From contig NZ_BPQU01000006.1 in NCBI RefSeq assembly GCF_022179445.1, positions 62,001 through 126,000 of the forward strand: a stretch of DNA of 64,000 nucleotides, read 5' to 3'. Shown here in pieces: positions 53,249 to 61,330 of the stretch. Position numbers and translations under genes: made by a program. The notes beneath the pieces were generated by a model. That model was not told where the DNA came from. It made no database searches and worked only from the letters and a program-made list of their open reading frames with translations. The stretch comes from Methylobacterium mesophilicum (GTDB lineage Bacteria > Pseudomonadota > Alphaproteobacteria > Rhizobiales > Beijerinckiaceae). Numbering within the stretch: the first letter of the stretch is position 1; every line of letters begins with the position of its first letter.

Positions 53249-53254
53249 TCGATG

Positions 53255-53278
53255 CGGGCGGTTCGGTTTTGCCGCCCG
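53255..53278 (+). terminator. Hairpin after the glycerophosphodiesterase gene
   Basis: CGGGCGG and CCGCCCG form a 7-bp stem around a 10-nt loop seven bases after the stop codon. A second small hairpin (GACGG/CCGTC) follows. No T-run is present, so termination strength is uncertain. Confidence 0.4.
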
Positions 53279-53372
53279 ACGGTGTGACGCCGTCGTCCAT
53301 CTGACAAGTCCGTCGGGCAGCCGCGCGCATCCGCCCGCTTGCCCGGCTGTCCGCCCCGGCTAGATTGGACGC

Positions 53373-54641
53373 ATGAAGCAAGCACCCGGGCCGGCGCCGG
53401 AGACCTCCTCACTCACCGTGCGGGCGATGACCGGCTTGAAGGAGATCGGCGCGGCGGCCTGGGATGCCTGCGCGTTCTCCCCCGAGACCCTGGCGGCGGG
53501 CGACGAGACCTACAACCCGTTCGTCTCGCACGCCTTCCTGTCGGCGCTGGAAGACTCTGGCTGCGTCGCGCGCAAGACCGGCTGGCTGCCGCTCCACGTG
53601 GCGGTGGAGCGCGAAGGCACGCTGCTCGGGGTGGCACCCTGCTATCTGAAGTCGCACAGCCAGGGCGAGTACGTGTTCGATCACGGCTGGGCCGACGCCT
53701 ACGAGCGGGTCGGTGGCGCCTATTATCCGAAGCTGCAGGTCAGCGTGCCGTTCACCCCCGTGAGCGGCCCGCGCTTCCTGATCGCCCCGGGGGCCGATCC
53801 GGACGAGGCGACCGCCGGCCTGGTCGCGGGCCTGCGGGCGCTCCGGGCCGAGACCAAGGCGTCGTCGATCCACGTCACCTTCATGCGCGAGGCCGAGTGG
53901 GAGCGGGCCGGGGCCGCGGGCTTCCTGCAGCGCACCGACCAGCAGTTCCACTGGGAGAATGCCGGCTACGCGAGCTTCGATGATTTCCTGAACGCCCTCG
54001 CGTCCCGAAAAAGAAAAACCATCCGCAAGGAGCGGCGCGACGCGCTGGCCCCCGGGATCACGGTCGAGCACCTGACCGGCGCCGACATCACCGAGGCCCA
54101 TTGGGACGCGTTCTACGGTTTCTACATGGACACCGGCGCGCGCAAATGGGGGCGCCCCTACCTCAACCGCCGGTTCTTCTCGCTCCTGTCCGAGCGCATG
54201 GCCAACCGGGTGCTGCTGATCATGGCCCGCCGCGGTGGCGCTTACATCGCCGGGGCGATCAACCTGATCGGCGACACGGCGCTCTACGGGCGCAACTGGG
54301 GCTGCATCGAGGACCACCCGTTCCTGCATTTCGAGATCTGCTATTATCAGGCGATCGATTTCGCGATCAGCCGCGGTCTGAAGCGGGTCGAGGCCGGGGC
54401 GCAAGGGGAGCACAAGCTGGCCCGCGGCTACAGGCCGGTGCTGATGCACTCCGCCCACGACATCGCCGACCCGGCCTTCCGCCGGGCGGTGGCCGATTAT
54501 TTGCAGCGGGAGCGGGCCCACGTCGCCGAGGCGGTGGACGTCCTCGACACGCTCACGCCGTTCCGGCGCACCGACGCGGACGCCGTCGGCGACGCTGCGG
54601 CCCGGTCCACGCCTTCGTCCCCCGAGAGCCCGAGCACATGA
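53373..54641 (+). CDS. GNAT-like protein of the COG3146 (DUF482) family
   Basis: 422 residues. Typical family stretches are WDACAFSPETLAAGDETYNP, FVSHAFLSALEDSGCVARKT, GWADAYERVGGAYYPKLQVS and the C-terminal DHPFLHFEICYYQAIDFAIS with GLKRVEAGAQGEHKLARGYR. The family shares the FemAB-like double acetyltransferase fold and is sometimes listed as peptidoglycan-related, without biochemical proof. No membrane segment is seen. The last 30 residues are a low-complexity tail. The stop overlaps the next start (ATGA). Confidence 0.8.
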   Translation: MKQAPGPAPETSSLTVRAMTGLKEIGAAAWDACAFSPETLAAGDETYNPFVSHAFLSALEDSGCVARKTGWLPLHVAVEREGTLLGVAPCYLKSHSQGEYVFDHGWADAYERVGGAYYPKLQVSVPFTPVSGPRFLIAPGADPDEATAGLVAGLRALRAETKASSIHVTFMREAEWERAGAAGFLQRTDQQFHWENAGYASFDDFLNALASRKRKTIRKERRDALAPGITVEHLTGADITEAHWDAFYGFYMDTGARKWGRPYLNRRFFSLLSERMANRVLLIMARRGGAYIAGAINLIGDTALYGRNWGCIEDHPFLHFEICYYQAIDFAISRGLKRVEAGAQGEHKLARGYRPVLMHSAHDIADPAFRRAVADYLQRERAHVAEAVDVLDTLTPFRRTDADAVGDAAARSTPSSPESPST

Positions 54642-55798
54642 GCCCGATCGACCACATCAAGACCTATGCCGACGAGCTGACGGCCCTGCGCCGCGACCTG
54701 CACGCCCACCCGGAACTCGGCTTCGAGGAGGTGCGCACCGCCGGCATCGTCGCCGACCTGCTGGAGCAGTACGGCTGCGAGGTGCATCGCGGCGTCGGCG
54801 GCACCGGCGTGGTCGGGCTCCTGAAGGGCCGCACCGACAACGGTCGTCGGATCGGCCTGCGTGCCGACATGGATGCCCTACCGATCGAGGAGGAGACCAA
54901 CCTCCCCTATCGCTCGACCTACCCGGGCAAGATGCACGCCTGCGGCCATGACGGCCACACCACGATGCTGGTCGGCGCGGCGCGCTACCTCGCCGAGACC
55001 CGCGACTTCGACGGCACGGCCGTGTTCGTGTTCCAGCCCGCCGAGGAGGGCCGCGGCGGCGCCCGGGCGATGCTGAAGGACGGTCTGTTCGAGCGCTTCC
55101 CGTGCGACGAGATCTACGGCCTGCACAACCAGCCGGGCGGCGGCCACGGGCGGATCAAGCTGCGCCCCGGGCCACTCATGGCGGCGGCCGACTTCTTCGA
55201 CATCCACATCCGTGGCCGGGGCGCCCACGCCGCCCATCCGCAAGGCGGCATCGATCCGATCGTGATCGCCACCGGGCTCGCACAGGCGCTTCAGTCGATC
55301 GTCTCGCGCAACGCCGACCCGCTGAAGTCGATCGTGCTGTCGATCACCCGGATCTCAGCCGGCTCGGCCTACAACGTCATCCCGGAGACGGCGCAGCTCG
55401 CCGGCACGATCCGCACCTTCGACCGGGAACTCCGGGCGCTCGCCGGAACCCGCATGCGCGAACTCGCCGCGGGCTTCGCCGCCGCGTACGGCGCCGAGAT
55501 CAAGGTCGACATCCACGACATGTTCTCCGTTCTGGAGAACGCGCCCGAGCAGGCGGCCGCCGCCACCGCAGTGGCGACCGAACTCCTCGGGTCCGACAAC
55601 GTCGAGGCGGATGCCGCCCCGAAGATGGGCAGCGAGGATTTCGCCGACATGGCCCAGGCGGTACCGGCCGCGTATGTCTGGCTTGGCTCGAACCCCGGTC
55701 CGGGCCTGCACAATGCCAGCTACAATTTCGACGACACGGTCATCCCGATCGGCAGCGCCTTCCTGGCCCGGATGGTCGAGAGCCGCACCGCCGCCTGA
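54638..55798 (+). CDS. M20 family amidohydrolase (hippurate hydrolase/aminoacylase type)
   Basis: 386 residues. The signatures are LRRDLHAHPELGFEEVRTAG, IGLRADMDALPIEEETNLPY, MHACGHDGHTTMLVGAARYL (metal Cys/His at 102-107), FQPAEEGRGGARAMLKDGLF and KMGSEDFADMAQAVPAAYVW. It belongs to the HipO-like amidohydrolases that cleave N-acyl amino acids or indole conjugates. The physiological substrate is unknown. It is coupled to the GNAT-like gene by an ATGA overlap and convergent with the TetR gene. Confidence 0.9.
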   Translation: MSPIDHIKTYADELTALRRDLHAHPELGFEEVRTAGIVADLLEQYGCEVHRGVGGTGVVGLLKGRTDNGRRIGLRADMDALPIEEETNLPYRSTYPGKMHACGHDGHTTMLVGAARYLAETRDFDGTAVFVFQPAEEGRGGARAMLKDGLFERFPCDEIYGLHNQPGGGHGRIKLRPGPLMAAADFFDIHIRGRGAHAAHPQGGIDPIVIATGLAQALQSIVSRNADPLKSIVLSITRISAGSAYNVIPETAQLAGTIRTFDRELRALAGTRMRELAAGFAAAYGAEIKVDIHDMFSVLENAPEQAAAATAVATELLGSDNVEADAAPKMGSEDFADMAQAVPAAYVWLGSNPGPGLHNASYNFDDTVIPIGSAFLARMVESRTAA

Positions 55799-55807
55799 GG
55801 CGGCGCC

Positions 55808-56356
55808 TCAGCCCGCTGCGGTCGCGATCCGCGACCGCAGCGCGTCCAGCGCGCGAGCGAAGACTGCCGGCTCGTCGAGCGCCCGCGCCAGCACGATCGC
55901 CCCCTGGATCTGCGCGACGATCTCTTCCGCGAGCGCGACGCTCGCCGCCTCACCGTGCCCCGCACGCCGCAGGGCGTCGGCGAGGGCGGCGATCCAGCGG
56001 GCGAAGTAGCCCCGCACCGCCTCGGCGAACAGGTCGCGGTCGCTGCCGAGCGCGAGGACGCCGACGAGGCAGACCCGCTGACCCGACCGGAAATAGGTAT
56101 GGACCGCCGTGAACATGTCCGAGATCGCGGTCTCGGGCCGGTCCGCCTCGCGCAGCGGCCGGTACAGATTGGCCTCGAACCACGCGTCGATCTCGGCGAG
56201 CACGCAGGCCGCCATCTCGGCCTTGCCGCCCGGGAACAGGTGATACAGGCTGCCCTTGCCCAGGCCGGTGGCCTTGCCGATCAGCGCCAGGCTGGCGCCC
56301 GCGTAGCCGCGCTCGCGAAACACCTCCGCGAGCACCGGCAGCGTTTCGGTCAGCAT
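55808..56356 (-). CDS. TetR family repressor
   Basis: 182 residues. The N-terminal TetR helix-turn-helix is VFRERGYAGASLALIGKATG followed by LGKGSLYHLFPGGKAEM. The C-terminal ligand domain belongs to the common type near RVCLVGVLALGSDRDLFAEA. The ATG at MLTETLPVLAEVFRER is chosen; a GTG two codons earlier is possible. It is 12 bp downstream of the DUF1348 gene and likely controls that gene through the palindrome at 56854. Confidence 0.88.
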   Translation of the reverse strand: MLTETLPVLAEVFRERGYAGASLALIGKATGLGKGSLYHLFPGGKAEMAACVLAEIDAWFEANLYRPLREADRPETAISDMFTAVHTYFRSGQRVCLVGVLALGSDRDLFAEAVRGYFARWIAALADALRRAGHGEAASVALAEEIVAQIQGAIVLARALDEPAVFARALDALRSRIATAAG

Positions 56357-56367
56357 CGTCACCGGGT

Positions 56368-56835
56368 CTAGAGGCCGAGATCGCTCAGGCCCGGATGATC
56401 GTCGGGGCGCCGGCCGAGCGGCCAGTGGAACTTCCGGTCGGCGGCGGCGATCGCCAGATCGTTGATGCTGGCGAGCCGGCGGCGCATCAGCCCGTGCGCG
56501 TCGAACTCCCAGTTCTCGTTGCCGTAGGAGCGGAACCATTGCCCGGCCGCGTCGTGCCACTCGTAGGCGAAGCGCACGGCGATCCGGTCCCCGCCGCAGG
56601 TCCAGAGTTCCTTGATCAGCCGGTATTCGAGCTCGTGCGCCCACTTGCGCTGCAGGAACGCGACGATCGCCGCGCGCCCCGACAGGAATTCGTTCCGGTT
56701 CCGCCACACGCTCTCCTGCGTGTAGGCGAGCGACACCCGCTCGGGATCACGCCCGTTCCAGGCATCCTCGGCCATGCGGGCCTTCTGGGCGGCGGTCTCC
56801 GAAGTGAAGGGCGGCAAAGGCGGGCGGTCCGACAT
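56368..56835 (-). CDS. DUF1348 (NTF2-like) protein
   Basis: 155 residues. The sequence [60 protein letters not shown] and [20 protein letters not shown] with [14 protein letters not shown] at the end is characteristic of DUF1348, a single-domain NTF2-like family often repressed by an adjacent TetR protein. The reaction is unknown. A perfect 16-bp palindrome is 18 bp upstream of its ATG. Confidence 0.88.
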   Translation of the reverse strand: MSDRPPLPPFTSETAAQKARMAEDAWNGRDPERVSLAYTQESVWRNRNEFLSGRAAIVAFLQRKWAHELEYRLIKELWTCGGDRIAVRFAYEWHDAAGQWFRSYGNENWEFDAHGLMRRRLASINDLAIAAADRKFHWPLGRRPDDHPGLSDLGL

Positions 56836-56853
56836 GGGCGTATCCTCGCAGTT

Positions 56854-56869
56854 TGTACCGATCGGTACA
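56854..56869. promoter_or_regulatory. Perfect 16-bp palindrome, probable TetR operator
   Basis: TGTACCGATCGGTACA is perfectly self-complementary and lies just upstream of the DUF1348 start, where a repressor would block transcription or initiation. The downstream TetR gene is the obvious candidate for the binding protein, giving simple auto-regulation of the two-gene unit. Confidence 0.7.
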
Positions 56870-56894
56870 GATGTGGACGCACCGCGAGCCCGCG

Positions 56895-57716
56895 TCAACC
56901 GGAACGGCCGGCCTCGCGCATCTGTAGGGCTCGTCCGAAGGCGACGACGGAATCCGCGCCCTGGGCCCGATAGGCGGCCGGAGCCGTTCCGATGATCCGC
57001 CGAAACATCGCAGCGAAGGCGCTCGGCGTGTCGTATCCCAAAGCGGCCGCGGTCTCGGCGACCGATCCGCCCCCGACCAGCATCGGCAGTGCGGCCAGGA
57101 CCCGGGCCTGCTGCCGCCAGACCGAGAACGGGACTGCCAGCTCGCGCTCCGCCAGCCGCGCCAGCGTTCGCGGCGAGGCCCCAGCAGCCCGGGCGAGTGC
57201 CGCCATGTTCCGCCGGTCGCCGGGATGGGCCAGGACCGCGTCGCAGACGCGCCGGAGCCGCGGGTCGTCCGGCATCGCCAAGCGGAGCGGGCAATGCGGG
57301 AGCGCGGCCACCTCGTCGAGCAGGACCTCGAACAAGCGCCCCCGCCGTCCGTCCCGATCGCCCGCCCCGGCGTCGCGGATCGCCCGCAGGATCAGCTCGC
57401 GCAGGAGCGGCGTCATCGCGAGGCCGGTCGGCGCGGCCGGCAACGCGGCCGGCACGGCATGGTCGGCGACGTAAAAGGTCCGGAGCGAAACGGCGCCGCG
57501 GGCGCGCATGGCGTGTTCGACGCCGGCCCCGACCCACAGCGCGCGCTGCGGCGGAACGAGCCACAGGCTGCCCGCCGCGCGGATCTCCATCACCCCGGCA
57601 ATCGCGTAGATTAGCTGTGCGCGGGCGTGACAATGCGGGCCGACGATCCCGCCATCCGGGTAGTCGCGGCCGAGGCAGATCACTGTCGGGCCGCGGAAGG
57701 CAGGAGGACCGAACAC
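56895..57716 (-). CDS. AraC family transcriptional regulator
   Basis: 273 residues from the GTG at [11 protein letters not shown]. The N-terminal cupin-like part is [20 protein letters not shown], with [20 protein letters not shown]; the C-terminal double helix-turn-helix is [20 protein letters not shown] and [20 protein letters not shown] followed by [17 protein letters not shown] 22 codons upstream would overlap the hydrolase gene and adds residues without family character, so the shorter start is preferred. It is just downstream of the hydrolase on the same strand. The regulated gene is unknown. Confidence 0.85.
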   Translation of the reverse strand: MFGPPAFRGPTVICLGRDYPDGGIVGPHCHARAQLIYAIAGVMEIRAAGSLWLVPPQRALWVGAGVEHAMRARGAVSLRTFYVADHAVPAALPAAPTGLAMTPLLRELILRAIRDAGAGDRDGRRGRLFEVLLDEVAALPHCPLRLAMPDDPRLRRVCDAVLAHPGDRRNMAALARAAGASPRTLARLAERELAVPFSVWRQQARVLAALPMLVGGGSVAETAAALGYDTPSAFAAMFRRIIGTAPAAYRAQGADSVVAFGRALQMREAGRSG

Positions 57717-57726
57717 GATCCGGTCG

Positions 57727-58635
57727 TCAGGCCGCCGGTTCCGCGCCGAGATGAGCCACGAGAAAATCGCGGGCGGCTCCACTGGTGCGGTCGAAGTGCC
57801 GGAGATAGGGGTCGAAATGGCCGCCCGGCACCATCATGAGGTTCTTGGGCGGCAGGGCACGCTGATAGGCCTCCAGGCACAGGTCGGTGGCCGTGAGAGC
57901 GTCGTCCTCGGCCACGATCATCAGCAGCGGCGTCGGGCTGATCCGGGTGATGTGCACGCCCGGCTCGTTCTCGCGGGATAGTTCGGCGCTGCGCAGCGTC
58001 ACTGCGTTCCGCCAGGCCGGCGCGAAGGCTTGGGTGCCGGTGAAGAAGGCGTGGCCGTCCTGTCCCGGCATCGCACAGGGTTGGAGCGGATCGTTCGACA
58101 CCGCCGGCAGCATGGCCGGCTCCCCGCCGCGGAAGCGCGCGGCGCGGTCGGCCTCGAAGCGGCGCAACTGGGCCGGGACGAGATCGGACCGGGTCCGGCG
58201 CTGCGCCGAGAGCGAACCGCTGATCTGCGGCACCTGCGCGACGACGCATCGGACCCGGCGGTCGATCGCCGCGACCTCGATCACGTGGCCCCCGCTGAAG
58301 CTGGTGCCCCAGATCCCGATCCGGTCCGGATCGATCCACGGGATCGTCTGCGCGAAACTGATCGCATCCCGGTACCCGCGCTTCTGCACGGTCGGGTCGA
58401 CCTCCTGGCGGGGCAGTCCGTCGCTGGCGCCGAAATGGGGGTGGTCGTAGACCAGGACGCCGAGGCCCGCCGCCGCAAAGATCTCCGCGTACCGATCGAG
58501 ATACTGCTCCTTCACCGCCGAGAAGCCGTGGGCCATCACCACGGCCGCAACGGACGCTCCCGCCGGTGTTTCCGGCCGGTAGAGCCAGCCCCGCAAGGTC
58601 CGACCCTCCGAACCGAACTCGATATCGCTTCGCAT
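57727..58635 (-). CDS. Alpha/beta hydrolase (S15/DLH-like)
   Basis: 302 residues, ATG at MRSDIEFGSEGRTLRGWLYR with a strong GAGGGGGG upstream. The Ser nucleophile sits in IGIWGTSFSGGHVIEVAAID, the Asp in LLMIVAEDDALTATD and the His in MVPGGHFDPYLRHFD. VVMAHGFSAVKEQYLDRYAE gives the oxyanion-hole HGF. The substrate is unknown; the family includes esterases and peptidases. The neighbour AraC regulator could control it. Confidence 0.87.
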   Translation of the reverse strand: MRSDIEFGSEGRTLRGWLYRPETPAGASVAAVVMAHGFSAVKEQYLDRYAEIFAAAGLGVLVYDHPHFGASDGLPRQEVDPTVQKRGYRDAISFAQTIPWIDPDRIGIWGTSFSGGHVIEVAAIDRRVRCVVAQVPQISGSLSAQRRTRSDLVPAQLRRFEADRAARFRGGEPAMLPAVSNDPLQPCAMPGQDGHAFFTGTQAFAPAWRNAVTLRSAELSRENEPGVHITRISPTPLLMIVAEDDALTATDLCLEAYQRALPPKNLMMVPGGHFDPYLRHFDRTSGAARDFLVAHLGAEPAA

Positions 58636-58846
58636 CGGTCCCCCCCTCGTTCGCCGAGGCATCGTGCCGGACCATGCTTAGGTGGGCGCGGTGAATCCAG
58701 TCAAAGACGGCGCCGTTTCGGCCAGAGATCCGTGTCGCCCGGTGGCGTCGTCCACCATCGACAGCCAAGCCGATCGGTGCAACGCTGGCAATCAAAGCGC
58801 CGCGGAGCGCGGCCCGGAGGAACGGGTGATACGATCGGGGAGGCTC

Positions 58847-58954
58847 ATGGCGCCGGACATTCAGGAATCGCGGGCCGCGCTCATTCTTCTAGCGGTCGTG
58901 GTCGGGGCTGTGCTGCTGTTCGGCGCGTTCACGCTGGTCACGCAGATCGGCTGA
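58847..58954 (+). CDS. Small single-span membrane protein
   Basis: 35 residues from an ATG with GGGGAGG six bases upstream, a better ribosome-binding site than most genes here. It begins with a polar MAPDIQESRA, followed by a strongly hydrophobic helix LILLAVVVGAVLLFGAFTLV and a short TQIG tail. No family is recognised. It lies alone in the 533-bp gap between the divergent hydrolase and the PAS protein. Confidence 0.55.
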   Translation: MAPDIQESRAALILLAVVVGAVLLFGAFTLVTQIG

Positions 58955-59168
58955 AGCTCGCCCGGGAACTACAACCGATGCGCGTCCATCGACATGGCGC
59001 GAAACCGGGGATGGTTCGTCGGTCGGCGGGAATAACCTCAATCCATCAGTAGAATGACCGGGAGAGCATTGAGGTTGCGGTGTTGAGTTAACCGCCTCTT
59101 AATTCCATCATGGGTTGTATGACTGCGAAGAATGCGTGCGAGGGGCACGCCGGTTTCGGAGATCGCCC

Positions 59169-59771
59169 ATGGTTGTCGACGCGATCAAGCGCCCGCGCGG
59201 CCTGCCGGTGGATCTGTCGGCAGCCCTCGACGCGTCCGGCGTGATCGGCGCCTGGTCATGGTCGCCCCGGTCCGATCGCTGCACCTTGGATGCGGGCGCC
59301 GCCGACGTGCTCGCAGGCGATCCCGGCCTCGCAGGGCGTCCGATCCCGCTGGAGATCGCGAAGGCTTGCGTCCATCCCGAGGACCGGCCGGCGGTGGTGC
59401 GGCACTTCCAGGCGGTCCGCGAGCGCGGCGGCCTGTTCGTAGCCGAGTACCGCACGCTCTCGCCAACCGGCCAGGTCCGGTGGATCCTCGACCGCGGCCG
59501 GCTGCCGGCGGGCGCGTCGAGCCGGCGGACGGGGCACGGCATCATCATCGACGTGACCGACAGCCGGCTCGAGGACGAGCAGGCCGCCCCGTTGCCCGTC
59601 GAGCCGCTGGATGCGCTCTCGGTCGCCATCGACCGCGCCCTCGAATGCCGCGACGCGCTCGAAGGGGTCGCGGATACCGAGCTGCAATTGCTGATCGATA
59701 TGTTGCTGCTGCGCCTCGGGCAAAGCATCGCCAAGACGCCCGCCGCCGCGGCCGGCCGGCGTGGGCATTGA
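59169..59771 (+). CDS. PAS domain protein
   Basis: 200 residues, ATG at MVVDAIKRPRGL after CGGAGA. A PAS fold is visible from residue 25: ALDASGVIGAWSWSPRSDRC, VHPEDRPAVVRHFQAVRERG, FVAEYRTLSPTGQVRWILDR, then GIIIDVTDSRLEDEQ. No kinase, GGDEF or other output domain is attached; the C-terminus (LQLLIDMLLLRLGQS) is helical. It may act through a partner. Similar stand-alone PAS proteins are common in this group. Confidence 0.8.
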   Translation: MVVDAIKRPRGLPVDLSAALDASGVIGAWSWSPRSDRCTLDAGAADVLAGDPGLAGRPIPLEIAKACVHPEDRPAVVRHFQAVRERGGLFVAEYRTLSPTGQVRWILDRGRLPAGASSRRTGHGIIIDVTDSRLEDEQAAPLPVEPLDALSVAIDRALECRDALEGVADTELQLLIDMLLLRLGQSIAKTPAAAAGRRGH

Positions 59772-60102
59772 CGGATCGCAGAGGCTGGCTCCTCGGCGCC
59801 CTGGCACAGGATCGCGCGTGGAAGCGCGGACCGGATCGGCCTTCGGCGAGGATATCGGCCTTCAACACACCGATAGGGCCGGCTTCGAGGCGCCGCTCGC
59901 GAAGGCCGTGCGATCGCATGACTCGGGGGCGTACGGGCGGCTGAATGTCGACCCGGCTGAACGGGCGGTGCATCCGGAGCGGTGATTTGATTCGGCGACC
60001 CGGATACTGTTGTCTGGCCGTTGCCGGAGCGCCCTCAGTCTCCCCTCGATCGGACCTATATGCCGCCCTGCCCGCCGCCCGCATCCTGACGAGGCTGCCC
60101 CG
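59772..60102. other. 331-bp gap between the PAS and MFS genes
   Basis: I see no credible gene. Plus- and minus-strand frames are open but have no ribosome-binding site or protein-like composition. No clear promoter or repeat was recognised. Confidence 0.5.
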
Positions 60103-61266
60103 ATGGATCCCGGCGCGCGCGACACCGCTCGGCGGGGTGGTCTGTCCCGCTTCCTCGTTTTGTACGCTGCCCTCTACGGGGCCTACGGTTTCCTCTCGCC
60201 GATCCTGCCGGGTTTTCTTGCGGCGCGGGGGCTGGAGCCGGGGCAGATCGGCGCCCTCCTGGCCGCCGCCGGCGCCCTCCGGCTGGTAGTCGGCCCGCTG
60301 GCCGGCGCTTTCGCCGACCGGAGCCGAGGCGGCCGTCCCGTCCTGGCGGCGAGCGTCGCGCTCGCGGGTCTGGCCGTCCTCGCGCATTTGCCCGGCGTCG
60401 GTTTTTGGCAGCTCCTCGGGCCGGCCCTCCTGTACGCGGCCGGAACCGCCGCGCCCGCGCCGCTGGCCGACGCGCTAGCGCTCGCCGCCGCCCGGGGCGG
60501 GACCGTCTTCCAGTATGGCTGGGTCCGTGCCGCCGGCTCGGCGGGCTTCATCATCGCCACCGGCGCTGCCGGCTGGCTGATCGCCGCGTCCGGCTTGTGG
60601 GCCGCGCTGGTGGCGAGCGGGGGCCTGTTCATCGCCGCTTCGGGGGCGGCCCTGGCGCTGCCGATCCGCGAAGGCGCCAAGAAAGGCGCCATGCCATGGC
60701 ACAACTTCGCCGATCTGCTGCGGCTGCCGCGCTTCCTGCGCGTGGTCTTCGCGGCTTCGCTGGTGGTCGGCGCCCACGCCATGCACGACGGTTTCGCCAT
60801 GATCCTGTGGCGCGGCGCCGGGATCGGAGCCGGCACCGCCGGGCTGCTCTGGTCCGGATCGGTGGCGGCCGAGGTGCTGGTGTTCCTGCTCGTCGGCCCC
60901 TGGCTCCTGGCACGGATCGGGCTCCCGGCCGGAATCGCGGTTGCGGCGCTGGCCGGCGCCCTGCGCTGGGCGGCGCTCGCCTCGACGACCGCGATCCCCG
61001 TCCTTGCCGCCGCGGAACTCCTGCACGGGCTCAGCTTTGCCCTCCTGCATCTGGCCTGCCTCGGCCTGATCGAAGCCGCGACGCCCCCGGAACGCCGGGC
61101 CACCGCGCTGGCGCTCTACGGGACCCTCGGCCTCGGCCTGTCCGGCGTGCTGGCGACGCTGGCCTCCGGCGCGCTCTTCGGCGCGTTCGGGGCGCCGGCC
61201 TTCTGGGCGATGGCGGCCCTGAGCCTCGTCGCCCTGCCGCTGGTGCCGGGCCTGCGCGACGGCTGA
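60103..61266 (+). CDS. MFS transporter, PPP/HcaT-like family
   Basis: 387 residues with about twelve hydrophobic helices. The N-terminus FLVLYAALYGAYGFLSPILP then GFLAARGLEPGQIGALLAAA, and RLVVGPLAGAFADRSRGGRP (MFS loop 2-3 motif), match the phenylpropionate permease/HcaT-like group. The substrate is unknown. The ATG at MDPGARDTARRGG is chosen. It lies 64 bp upstream of priA on the same strand. Confidence 0.87.
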   Translation: MDPGARDTARRGGLSRFLVLYAALYGAYGFLSPILPGFLAARGLEPGQIGALLAAAGALRLVVGPLAGAFADRSRGGRPVLAASVALAGLAVLAHLPGVGFWQLLGPALLYAAGTAAPAPLADALALAAARGGTVFQYGWVRAAGSAGFIIATGAAGWLIAASGLWAALVASGGLFIAASGAALALPIREGAKKGAMPWHNFADLLRLPRFLRVVFAASLVVGAHAMHDGFAMILWRGAGIGAGTAGLLWSGSVAAEVLVFLLVGPWLLARIGLPAGIAVAALAGALRWAALASTTAIPVLAAAELLHGLSFALLHLACLGLIEAATPPERRATALALYGTLGLGLSGVLATLASGALFGAFGAPAFWAMAALSLVALPLVPGLRDG

Positions 61267-61330
61267 AGCCGCGGGTTCTTTTCCCGGCCCTGTGGTACGG
61301 ACCCGGAACGGACCCGCCCGATACACCCGC

